Assembly (NCBI GenBank): GCA_964457585.1
Contig: CAYWFU010000019.1
Location: 1 to 46,144 of the forward strand
Reading direction: 5' to 3'
Length of the DNA: 46,144 nucleotides
Origin: CAYWFU01 sp964457585
Lineage (GTDB): Bacteria; JACRDZ01
A program made the translations under genes and the position numbers. Shown here in pieces: positions 1 to 6,528 of this stretch. Numbering within the stretch: position 1 is the stretch's first letter; each line of letters starts with the position of its first letter. The notes under the pieces were generated by a model. It made no database searches. It was not told the origin of the DNA and saw nothing but the letters and a program-made list of their open reading frames with translations.

Positions 1-1113
1 TCGTTCCTATATGATTTTTTTTACAATAAATTTGTTACAGTTATTTCGTCGCAAGTCCTAAGGGGACAATATTACCTAATCCTTTCTCTACGCGAATATT
101 ACAAAGATACAACTAAAGAATTAAATTTTGCTTTAGATCAAGCTATTGAAGTCCATAATTCCAGAGAAAAAATTTCTGAAAATATTCTTAATCTTTATTA
201 TGCCGGTCATATTTTTTTACTTCAAAAAGAGTATAAAAAAGCAAATGAATGCTTTCAAATTGCAAGTCAAAAAGAATTTCTTCCAGCAGCATATATGGAA
301 ATGCTGACATACAATCTGGATAATAAAATAAAAGAACGAGATGATTGTATGGAAGTTATCTTGCACAAAGAAAGATTGATTTATGAAAGTGGCAAGGTAA
401 ATATTGGCTTTCTGCAAGGTATCGTTCCTCAAACTATTGACATTGCTGAACCAGTATGGAATAAACCTTCAAAATATGCGCATTCTATGGAAATACAGGA
501 TGCTATTCAAGAAATTTATTTATGGTTAGAAGCTTATGAAAAACAGCACGGGAAATTACCTTCTAAATGGGAATTTGTTAATCAAATAAAATCGAATGAT
601 AAACCACTTGTTAATTCATGGCTATTTGTGGAAAAAGAATTAAGAATTCAATTAGAGAAATATTCGGCTAAACAAGAAGAAAAAGATATTGAAGTAACAA
701 TTGCACAATTGGAAAAAATTTCTTCTGAAGAAATACCAGCCTTTTCTCCTGCTGAAACTGAACATAAATTATCAATAATTATTGAAAAAGAAAATAATAT
801 TAGTGAGCTAAAGAAGAAATACTTCTTGTTGCTAATTAAATATTATTTTCTTAAACAATATATTAGTGCCAGAGATTGTATATTCCTAATAGTTTATATT
901 CATTATAAAGCAGAATTCAATAAAAAAGATTCTTTTTCATTAAATGTTTTTGAAAAATTTTTTAATGAACTTATTGGACTTGTTACCTTTCCGTATCGAA
1001 TTTTTTCTATTCTTCTTAAATCAGTAGGGGCTGGATTTTTAAAGCAAGCGAAAGAATATGTAGGTTCATTACCAAAAGATGAGCTTATTTCATATGAAGT
1101 TTTTAAAAACTAA
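1..1113 (+). CDS. Hypothetical helical-repeat protein, 5' truncated, probable 3' frameshift
   Basis: The frame is open from the first base, so the start lies outside the window and 370 residues are visible. I do not recognise the family. The first ~95 residues look like paired amphipathic helices of TPR type (for example LYYAGHIFLLQKEYKKANEC). The rest is charged and helical, and residues ~265-330 contain two hydrophobic stretches that could be buried helices. After the TAA at 1111-1113 the +1 frame stays open and protein-like to a TAA at 1211-1213, reading YQYVDKRQEELGAEFNKVYP. Dropping one A from the A-run at 1104-1108 joins the two frames, so the intended product probably ends at 1213. The shift may be a sequencing error or a real mutation. 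No operon partner is visible. Confidence 0.6.
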   Translation, partial: SFLYDFFYNKFVTVISSQVLRGQYYLILSLREYYKDTTKELNFALDQAIEVHNSREKISENILNLYYAGHIFLLQKEYKKANECFQIASQKEFLPAAYMEMLTYNLDNKIKERDDCMEVILHKERLIYESGKVNIGFLQGIVPQTIDIAEPVWNKPSKYAHSMEIQDAIQEIYLWLEAYEKQHGKLPSKWEFVNQIKSNDKPLVNSWLFVEKELRIQLEKYSAKQEEKDIEVTIAQLEKISSEEIPAFSPAETEHKLSIIIEKENNISELKKKYFLLLIKYYFLKQYISARDCIFLIVYIHYKAEFNKKDSFSLNVFEKFFNELIGLVTFPYRIFSILLKSVGAGFLKQAKEYVGSLPKDELISYEVFKN

Positions 1114-1229
1114 TTTTTACCAATATGTTGATAAACGACAAGAAGAACTGGGAGCAGAATTTAATAAAGTTTATCCGCAAAGTGATACTGATATGAGGAG
1201 TACTTCATTTTAAGATGATTTTTTGAATT

Positions 1230-1347
1230 AAACTTATCAGTCGCCTGAAAGACGAAGCCCGAATAATTTTTTGATGGAGGTGTATATATTCATACTCCGA
1301 CGAAAAAAATTATGAGAATGAAGTATTTCAGGATGAATGGTAAGTTT
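1230..1347. repeat. Nested imperfect palindrome of about 118 bp
   Basis: Three arm pairs nest inside one another: AAACTTA (1230-1236) with TAAGTTT (1341-1347), CCTGAAA (1244-1250) with TTTCAGG (1326-1332), and TAATTTTTT (1264-1272) with AAAAAAATTA (1303-1312), closed by GGAG/CTCC and GTGTAT/ATAC near the centre. It fills the gap between the unidentified gene and the 3' end of tRNA-Glu. It could be a miniature mobile element or a transcription terminator shared by the converging units. No coding capacity is seen. Confidence 0.6.
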
Positions 1348-1358
1348 AAACAAAAAAT

Positions 1359-1434
1359 TGGCGTCCCCTATGGGATTCGAACCCATGTTATCGCCGTGAA
1401 AGGGCGATGTCCTAGGCCTCTAGACGAAGGGGAC
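1359..1434 (-). tRNA. tRNA-Glu (anticodon TTC), CCA encoded
   Basis: On the minus strand the acceptor 5' strand GTCCCCT pairs with AGGGGAC. The anticodon loop CTTTCAC carries TTC, the T-loop reads GGTTCGAATCC, and a genomic CCA follows the discriminator G (1359-1361). The cloverleaf is complete at 76 nt including CCA. It lies downstream of tRNA-Lys on the same strand and is probably cotranscribed with it. Confidence 0.96.
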
Positions 1435-1441
1435 ATAAAAT

Positions 1442-1521
1442 GTGAATGAGTAAATGGGTTAATGAGTTAAATCTAACAATTAATTGATTTATCAACTCAT
1501 TCACTCATTTACTCATTTACT
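1442..1521. repeat. Inverted ATGAGTAA-type repeat between the tRNAs
   Basis: GAATGAGTAAATGGGTTAATG on the left is answered by CATTCACTCATTTACTCATT on the right, giving a stem-loop of about 80 bp made of short tandem-like units. It occupies the whole spacer between tRNA-Lys and tRNA-Glu. It looks like a simple-sequence inverted repeat, not a gene. Confidence 0.6.
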
Positions 1522-1526
1522 AAAAC

Positions 1527-1602
1527 TGGTGAGCCGTGATGGACTCGAACCATCGACAGCCTGCTTAAAAGGCAGGTGCTCTACCACCTGAGCTAACGGC
1601 CC
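1527..1602 (-). tRNA. tRNA-Lys (anticodon TTT), CCA encoded
   Basis: Minus strand, starting GGGCCGTTAGCTCAG. The anticodon loop CTTTTAA contains TTT, the T-loop reads GGTTCGAGTCC, and the acceptor arm closes with one G-T pair, followed by discriminator A and an encoded CCA (1527-1529). It is the first gene of a two-tRNA unit, with a TTGACA promoter about 110 bp upstream and palindromic element A1 in between. Confidence 0.96.
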
Positions 1603-1617
1603 TCTGATAAACATTAA

Positions 1618-1701
1618 TAAAGATATCCTGCGTGGCAGAGCCGCATAGTATCTTCTCTCGCTGATAGGAATATTGTACCAATTCATTGGCACGTCCACAG
1701 A
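1618..1701 (-). mobile_element. Two-hairpin palindromic element, copy A1 (short form)
   Basis: Read on the minus strand it begins TCTGTGGACGTGCCAA just 3' of TTTA and ends near CTTTA. It contains the family block CCTATCAG..GAGAGAAGATA, and a second hairpin with GCGGCTCTGCC. The first hairpin is the short form: GTGCCAA..TTGGTAC with a 4-nt loop and without the inner CCCTGCAG stem seen in copies A2 and B. It lies between the tRNA promoter and tRNA-Lys, in the transcribed leader. Confidence 0.8.
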
Positions 1702-1717
1702 TAAAAAGAGATTTGCT

Positions 1718-1746
1718 ATCGTACAATATCATTATTTATTTGTCAA
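1718..1746 (-). promoter_or_regulatory. Sigma-70-type promoter for the tRNA-Lys/tRNA-Glu unit
   Basis: On the minus strand TTGACA (1746-1741) is followed after exactly 17 nt by TACGAT (1723-1718). The -35 is a perfect consensus. Transcription would start near 1711, run through element A1, and enter tRNA-Lys at 1602. Confidence 0.6.
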
Positions 1747-1755
1747 TGAAAATTA

Positions 1756-1879
1756 TCTGGAAGTGCCAAAAATCCTATGCAGTTTACTGCAGGGATTAAT
1801 TGGCACAAATATAAATAAAAAATAATTCTTATCAGAGACAGAAGAATCCTTGTGGTTCTGCCACAGAGTTCTTCATTTA
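1756..1879 (+). mobile_element. Two-hairpin palindromic element, copy A2 (full-length form)
   Basis: 124 bp, the same length as copy B. It starts TCTGGAAGTGCCAA after ATTA. Hairpin 1 is GTGCCAA outside and CTGCAGTTTACTGCAG inside. The spacer carries TTATCAGAGACAG. Hairpin 2 is GAAGAATCC..GAGTTCTTC around TGTGG..CCACA. It ends CTTCATTTA. It sits between the minus-strand tRNA promoter and the plus-strand cobalamin promoter and disrupts nothing visible. Confidence 0.85.
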
Positions 1880-1970
1880 TGTTTGATTACATTTTTATTT
1901 ATATTTATTTCAAGGAATAAAGTCGCTATTTTAATGTATATGCAATTGTATGTCAAGATATTTTTATCTA

Positions 1971-1998
1971 TTGACATTCTAAATTTATATTATATAAT
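1971..1998 (+). promoter_or_regulatory. Sigma-70-type promoter of the cobamide operon
   Basis: TTGACA at 1971-1976 and TATAAT at 1993-1998, both perfect hexamers, are separated by 16 nt. The predicted start near 2005 lies about 30 nt before the riboswitch aptamer, so this probably drives cobS and the genes behind it. Confidence 0.7.
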
Positions 1999-2034
1999 AA
2001 ATAAAATAAAATTATAAATTTATATAGGTTTAAT

Positions 2035-2225
2035 ATTAATTATTAATCAGGGAAATCCGTTAGAGCCGGATGCGGTCCCGCCGCTGTAATCGGGGACGAA
2101 ATTCTCAAAATACCACTGGTTGCTAAATGTATGCAATTGGGAAGGTGAGAAAAGTAGGATAATCCGAGAGCCAGAAGACCTGCCTATATAATGAGGAAAG
2201 ACTGCCTCGCGGTAAGGGCTAAGTT
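2035..2225 (+). promoter_or_regulatory. Cobalamin (adenosylcobalamin-class) riboswitch
   Basis: The conserved core is readable in order: the AGGGAAATCCG entry region, the GCGGTCCCGCCGCTGTAAT block (2072-2090), the ACCACTGG region (2113-2120), and the B12 box AGCCAGAAGACCTGCC (2169-2184), then the GCCTCGCGGTAAGGG arm. It stands between a consensus promoter and an intrinsic terminator and precedes cobS, btuFCD, btuB and the cbi genes, all classic targets. Ligand binding should favour termination, so the operon is on when cobamide is scarce. Confidence 0.95.
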
Positions 2226-2237
2226 TAAGCTGGGTGC

Positions 2238-2274
2238 AACCCTTGATATCATTTTTGATGTCAAGGGTTTTTTT
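2238..2274 (+). terminator. Riboswitch-controlled intrinsic terminator
   Basis: AACCCTTGA (2238-2246) pairs with TCAAGGGTT (2261-2269) and a run of T follows (2267-2274). It comes straight after the riboswitch and before cobS, the position of an expression-platform terminator. Confidence 0.9.
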
Positions 2275-2299
2275 ATTTTAAGGTACAGGAATTTGAAAC

Positions 2300-2355
2300 G
2301 CTCGATAAATCGAGCAACTACATTGAAATTTTTGTAGTTGCCTGATTTATCAGGC
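2300..2355. repeat. REP-like double hairpin with compensating base changes
   Basis: GCTCGATAAATCGAGC forms one hairpin, CAACTACA..TGTAGTTG forms a central stem, and GCCTGATTTATCAGGC forms the other hairpin. The left and right halves are inverted copies of each other except at two positions per arm (TC/GA versus CT/AG), and those changes keep each small hairpin paired. It lies between the riboswitch terminator and cobS and would be in the leader transcript. Confidence 0.75.
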
Positions 2356-2374
2356 TTAATTTTAGGAATTAAAT

Positions 2375-3112
2375 ATGAAACAATTTCTCATTGCTTTACA
2401 ATTTTTAACAATTTTACCTGTAAAAATAAATAGTGCAATAAAAGAGGAAGATTTTGGTAAATCATTAATTTATTTTCCTCTGGTAGGTACAATAATAGGG
2501 ACGTTTTTAGCTATTACATTATTGATTTTTACCACATTACCATATTTAGTTACAAGCGCGCTTATATCAGGGGTAAATATTTTAGTTACAGGCGGAATAC
2601 ATCTGGATGGATTTATAGATTCCTGTGATGGTTTATATGGACAAAAAAGTAAGGTAAGAGCTCTTGAAATTATGAGAGATAGCCATATTGGAGCTATTGG
2701 AGCAATATATTTATTTGTTTTGTTAATAATAAAATTTGCAATTATTGCAAGTATTAGATTTAATATTTTATGGAAAATATTAATTTTGATGCCTGCTTTT
2801 GGAAGATGTACACAAGTGCTTTCTTGCTATTTATCTAAATATGCGCGCAATGAAGGTAAAGCAAAATATTTTATTGAACATATTGGTAAAAAAGAATTTT
2901 TATACGGGTCATTATTTACAATTATCATTTTTACAATTTTTTTTAATATAAAAGGTTTAATTCTTTTCTTTTTGTCTATCGCTCCAATATATTTAATTAT
3001 TAATTATATAAAAAAAAGGATAGATGGAATGACAGGAGACACAATTGGCGCAGTAAGTGAAATAGGAGAAGTGGTTTTTTTATTGTTCAGTTTAATTTTA
3101 CTGAAATTTTAG
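2375..3112 (+). CDS. cobS: Adenosylcobinamide-GDP ribazoletransferase (cobalamin synthase)
   Basis: CobS joins adenosylcobinamide-GDP to the alpha-ribazole nucleotide at the inner membrane, the last assembly step. The 245 residues match the family length. The N-terminal FLTILPV, the metal-binding GGIHLDGFIDSCDGL (residues ~75-90) with following RALEIMRDSHIGAIGA, and several hydrophobic helices are typical. It is the first gene after the riboswitch. CobS needs GDP-activated cobinamide (CobU/CobY) and a phosphorylated ribazole (CobT), neither encoded in this window. The start ATG has only a weak upstream GGAATT. Finding cobS beside the uptake genes, apart from the cbi block, suggests a salvage role. 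Confidence 0.95.
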   Translation: MKQFLIALQFLTILPVKINSAIKEEDFGKSLIYFPLVGTIIGTFLAITLLIFTTLPYLVTSALISGVNILVTGGIHLDGFIDSCDGLYGQKSKVRALEIMRDSHIGAIGAIYLFVLLIIKFAIIASIRFNILWKILILMPAFGRCTQVLSCYLSKYARNEGKAKYFIEHIGKKEFLYGSLFTIIIFTIFFNIKGLILFFLSIAPIYLIINYIKKRIDGMTGDTIGAVSEIGEVVFLLFSLILLKF

Positions 3113-3125
3113 AAAAGGAAATTTA

Positions 3126-3965
3126 ATGGGAAAAATTTTGTTATCTGCTTTATTTTTATTTAATATAGCTACATCGATTTTTGCACAGAAAAAAAATATG
3201 CCTGAAAGAATTATTTCATTAGGACCAGCAATCACCGAACAATTTTTTTTATTAGAAGCAGAAGATAAATTAGTCGGAGTAACTATATATTGTACAAGAC
3301 CAATCGAAGCTCAAAAAAAAGAAAAAATCGGGACTGTACTCGATATCAATCTGGAAAAAATAGTCAGTCTTAACCCTGATCTTGTTTTGGCAACCTCATT
3401 AACCAATCCAAATTCAAAAAAGAAATTAGAAAATCTTGGTATAAAAACTATAGATTTTAATTATGCTAAAAATTTTTCTGAAATTTGTAATCAATTTTTG
3501 GAAATAGCAAAATTAGTCAATAAAGAAGAAAAAGCAAAAAAAATTATTGAAGAAGCAAAAAGCAAAGTTAATTTAATAAAAAATAATTCTAAGAACTTAT
3601 CAAAGAAAAAAGTTTTTTTTCAGCTAGGAACAAAACCTTTATTTACAATAACAAATGATTCGTTTATTAATGATTTTATAGATTTTGCAGGTGGAATAAA
3701 TATTGCCACTGAAACAAAAAATGGGATGTATTCACGGGAAAAAGCTATAAAAGATAATCCGGATGTAATAATTATTACCGGAATGGGTATTGTGAATGAA
3801 AGTGAACAAGAGGTATGGAAAGAGTATAAAACCATTAATGCTGTAAAAAACAATAAAATAGTTTTTATCGATCCTTATATTACATGCAGTCCAAATCCAA
3901 TAACATTTGCAGAGGGACTAGAGATTATATTAAAAACTTTACATCCGGAAATTGTGAAAAAATGA
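3126..3965 (+). CDS. btuF: Periplasmic cobalamin-binding protein
   Basis: Solute-binding component of the vitamin B12 ABC importer. A signal peptide of ~20 residues ends IFAQ, giving a soluble periplasmic protein with no lipobox. The mature part starts PERIISLGPAITEQFFLLEA, the hallmark of the helical-backbone metal-receptor/BtuF family, followed by a connecting helix (~residues 125-160) and a second lobe with AIKDNPDVIIITG. The length, 279 residues, fits. Its stop overlaps the btuC start (ATGA), so the two are translationally coupled. The same fold also binds haem and siderophores. The riboswitch and btuC, btuD and btuB nearby make cobamide the likely ligand. Confidence 0.88.
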   Translation: MGKILLSALFLFNIATSIFAQKKNMPERIISLGPAITEQFFLLEAEDKLVGVTIYCTRPIEAQKKEKIGTVLDINLEKIVSLNPDLVLATSLTNPNSKKKLENLGIKTIDFNYAKNFSEICNQFLEIAKLVNKEEKAKKIIEEAKSKVNLIKNNSKNLSKKKVFFQLGTKPLFTITNDSFINDFIDFAGGINIATETKNGMYSREKAIKDNPDVIIITGMGIVNESEQEVWKEYKTINAVKNNKIVFIDPYITCSPNPITFAEGLEIILKTLHPEIVKK

Positions 3966-4960
3966 ATAAAAAAATATTAAATTGGTCAATATTCATAATA
4001 ATTTTAATTGCCATTCTTTTTGGTGTTAGTTTTTTTTCATTATGTATTGGGTCAACCGTTATACCAATAAAGAAAACAATAGCGCTATTTTTTGATAAAA
4101 ATGAATCGATTGAACATACTATTTTATTTGATATACGTCTTCCGAGAATTTTACTTGGTTTTGCAATAGGAGGAGCATTAAGCATCGCTGGTGTTATTCT
4201 TCAAAGCTTATTTCGCAATCCATTAGTTGAACCCTACACATTAGGAATATCTGGCGGAGCAACGCTGGGTATATGTATAAATATTATTTTTAAACTGCAT
4301 AAAATTTTAGGTAATCTAAGTTTTCCTCTTTTTGGTTTTTTAGGTGCAATATTTATTGTTTTTCTTGTCTATTCATTAACTCTAAAAAAAGGAAAATTGA
4401 AAATCTATGAATTATTGCTTATTGGTGTAATGATAAGTTTTATATCCTCATCTTTTATTATGCTGATTATGGCAATATCTCAGATTGAGGATTTGCAGGG
4501 TATTATTTTCTGGATAATGGGTTCTCTTGAAGAATCAAACTGGACTTTAATAAAAATTACAGTTGCTAATTCAATTTTATGTCTCTGCGCTTCTTATTTT
4601 TATTGCATCAGTCTTAATGCAATATCATTAGGCGAGGAGGAAGCAATACATCTGGGTATAAATGTGGAGAAAATAAAAAAATCCCTTTATATATTAACAT
4701 CATTACTTGTCGGAGTAAGTGTTTCTGTTGCTGGAATAATTGGTTTTGTAGGATTGATCATTCCTCATATTATGCGTATTTTTGTAGGGGAAGATCATCG
4801 TATTCTATTAATCAGTTCGTTTTTAAGCGGAGCAGTTTTTTTAATTCTTTGTGATACATTGGCTAGAACAATTATTGCGCCATTGGAATTACCTGTTGGT
4901 GTTATTACAGGTATATTGGGCGGAACAGTGTTTGTTTATTTGTTGAATAAAAAAAAGTAA
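3962..4960 (+). CDS. btuC: Cobalamin ABC transporter permease (FecCD family)
   Basis: Inner-membrane permease of the BtuCDF importer, 332 residues from the ATG at 3962, which overlaps the btuF stop by four bases. The start was chosen because it gives MNKKILNW followed by the first membrane helix; an in-frame upstream extension would lie entirely within btuF. About ten hydrophobic helices are seen. The N-terminal DIRLPRILLGFAIGGALS and LFRNPLVEPYTLGISGGA and the C-terminal GFVGLIIPHIMR, which contacts the ATPase, are family signatures. Followed by btuD. Confidence 0.93.
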   Translation: MNKKILNWSIFIIILIAILFGVSFFSLCIGSTVIPIKKTIALFFDKNESIEHTILFDIRLPRILLGFAIGGALSIAGVILQSLFRNPLVEPYTLGISGGATLGICINIIFKLHKILGNLSFPLFGFLGAIFIVFLVYSLTLKKGKLKIYELLLIGVMISFISSSFIMLIMAISQIEDLQGIIFWIMGSLEESNWTLIKITVANSILCLCASYFYCISLNAISLGEEEAIHLGINVEKIKKSLYILTSLLVGVSVSVAGIIGFVGLIIPHIMRIFVGEDHRILLISSFLSGAVFLILCDTLARTIIAPLELPVGVITGILGGTVFVYLLNKKK

Positions 4961-4978
4961 CACTTTTTCGGAGCAATT

Positions 4979-5767
4979 ATGCTTGAAGTAAAAAATCTTG
5001 TTTGTGGTTATAACAAAAAATTAATTTTGAAAAAAATTGATTTTCAAATAAATGATAAAGAATTTTTTGGGATAATAGGGCCCAATGGTTCTGGTAAAAC
5101 TACTTTATTTCGTGCTTTGACAGGAGTATTGAAGCCATCTGAAGGGGAAATTTTATTTAAGAATAAAAATATTTCAGAAATAAAATTTAATGAATTAGCC
5201 AGATATGTGGCAGTTGTATCTCAAAATTTGGATACAGAATTATATTTAACAGTTGAAGAATATATTCTCTTGGGAAGAATTCCTCATTATAAAAAATTTC
5301 AATTTTTTGAGAATAAAAATGATCTAGAAGTTGCTGAAAGATGCATGCAGTTAACAAATACTTTGAAATTTAAAAAAAGTTTTATTGGAGAGTTAAGCAG
5401 CGGAGAAAGGCAGCTTGTTGCTATTGCTCGCGGTCTTGCGCAGGACACGGAAATACTTTTATTGGATGAGCCTACTGCTCATTTAGATATAAACCATCAG
5501 GTGAATATTCTGAATCTATTAAAAAAACTAAATAGAGAAATTGATTTAACAGTGATAATAATTCTGCATGATCTTAATCTAGCAAGTGAATATTGCGATA
5601 GATTAATGCTTTTGAATGAGGGACAACTATATAAAATTGGCAATCCAAATGAAGTATTAACCTATAAAAATATTGAGGAAATTTATAAGACATTAGTCAT
5701 TGTAAAAGAAAATCCTATTTCAAATAAACCTTATATTTTTTTGGTATCAGAAGGAGTAAAAAAATGA
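4979..5767 (+). CDS. btuD: Cobalamin ABC transporter ATP-binding protein
   Basis: ATPase of the BtuCDF importer, 262 residues. Walker A GPNGSGKT (~35-42), Q-loop VVSQN, signature LSSGERQ, Walker B ILLLDEPT and switch His in IILHDLN are all present, so it should be active. It follows btuC by 18 bp with a GGAG ribosome site. The stop codon TGA at 5765-5767 overlaps an ATG inside AAGGAGTAAAAAAATGAAC. That string recurs 96 bp later, where its ATG is the cobO start, so btuD and cobO probably once overlapped by four bases before the repeat came in. Confidence 0.93.
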   Translation: MLEVKNLVCGYNKKLILKKIDFQINDKEFFGIIGPNGSGKTTLFRALTGVLKPSEGEILFKNKNISEIKFNELARYVAVVSQNLDTELYLTVEEYILLGRIPHYKKFQFFENKNDLEVAERCMQLTNTLKFKKSFIGELSSGERQLVAIARGLAQDTEILLLDEPTAHLDINHQVNILNLLKKLNREIDLTVIIILHDLNLASEYCDRLMLLNEGQLYKIGNPNEVLTYKNIEEIYKTLVIVKENPISNKPYIFLVSEGVKK

Positions 5768-5865
5768 ACCACAGAGATCACAGAGTTTATTTTTATAATT
5801 TTTTAAATCTCTGTGTTCTCTGTGGTTAATTTTTGGCAAGAACAAAAAGGAGTAAAAAAATGAAC
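5751..5865. repeat. CACAGAG-type inverted repeat inside a 19-bp direct repeat
   Basis: ACCACAGAGATCACAGAG (from 5767) and CTCTGTGTTCTCTGTGGT (to about 5827) form an inverted repeat. It is bracketed by two identical 19-bp copies of AAGGAGTAAAAAAATGAAC, at 5751-5769 and 5847-5865. The simplest reading is insertion of about 77 bp with a 19-bp duplication of the btuD/cobO junction. Related units lie at 25243-25260 and 37716-37938. Confidence 0.75.
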
Positions 5866-6508
5866 AAAGGATTAATTCAAATTTACACGGGTGATGGTAA
5901 AGGTAAGACAACAGCAGCGATTGGGCTTGACTGCCGTGCAATTCAGAATAATTTAAAAGTAGGATATATTAGCTTTCATAAAGATCCGGATAAATGGAAT
6001 TATGGTGAACTTAAGACTTTATCTGGAAGTGCCAAGAATACCCTGCAGTTTACTGCAGGGATGAATTGGCACAAATATAAATAATAAAATATTCCTATCA
6101 GAGACAGAAGATACCCTGTGGCTCTGCCACAGGGTTCTTCATTTAAATCTGGGAATTGATACTTATAGTTTTGCGAAAAAACATCCGCTTTTTGATAAAA
6201 ATATTAATAAAGAAGATATTCGTAAAGAATGTTTAAATGGATTAAAGTTTATAAAAAGTTTGTTTGAAAAAAATATATACGATGTTCTTATTTTAGATGA
6301 AATAAATATTTCTATAAAAGATGGCTTTCTAAATGAAGATGAGGTTCTGGATATATTAAATAAAAAACCGGAAAAACTGGAATTAATTTTAACAGGACGC
6401 GGAGCAGCAGAAAAAATAATAAATAAAGCAGATCTGGTAAGTGAAATAAAAAAAATTAAACACCCTTTTGATAAAGGTGTACAGGCACGAAGAGGGATTG
6501 AATTTTAA
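5860..6508 (+). pseudogene. cobO: Cob(I)yrinic acid a,c-diamide adenosyltransferase, interrupted by element B
   Basis: CobO/BtuR adenosylates the corrinoid cobalt. Residues 1-54 (start ATG 5860, ribosome site AAGGAG) include the P-loop YTGDGKGKTTAAIG. The frame is then broken by a 124-bp palindromic element (6022-6145) carrying stops. The gene resumes at 6146 in another frame with NLGIDTYSF, the motif VLILDEINISIKDG and the C-terminal LTGRGAAEKIINKADLVSEI..HPFDKGVQARRGIEF. Removing exactly 124 bp rejoins codon TTA (Leu54) to AAT (Asn), giving an unbroken 174-residue protein of normal length. All motifs seem intact, so damage is recent or reversible. As it stands the gene is predicted non-functional. 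Confidence 0.92.
6022..6145 (+). mobile_element. Two-hairpin palindromic element, copy B, inside cobO
   Basis: 124 bp from TCTGGAAGTGCCAAG to CTTCATTTA, directly 3' of TTTA. Hairpin 1: outer GTGCCAA/TTGGCAC, inner CCCTGCAG/CTGCAGGG with TTTA loop. A/T-rich spacer, then CCTATCAGAGACAG. Hairpin 2: outer GAAG/CTTC, inner ACCCTGTGGC/GCCACAGGGT. It is the best-preserved copy and the clearest evidence for element boundaries, because the host gene is conserved. Confidence 0.9.
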
Positions 6509-6528
6509 ATTAATGTATAGGAGATATT

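Noticed and set aside
1513..1698. Open frame on the minus strand across tRNA-Lys and element A1
   Set aside because: It overlaps a certain tRNA and a palindromic repeat; the predicted protein has no family features.
6022..6145. Self-splicing group I or II intron in cobO
   Set aside because: At 124 bp it is far too small and has no intron core motifs; five related copies lie outside or differently within genes.
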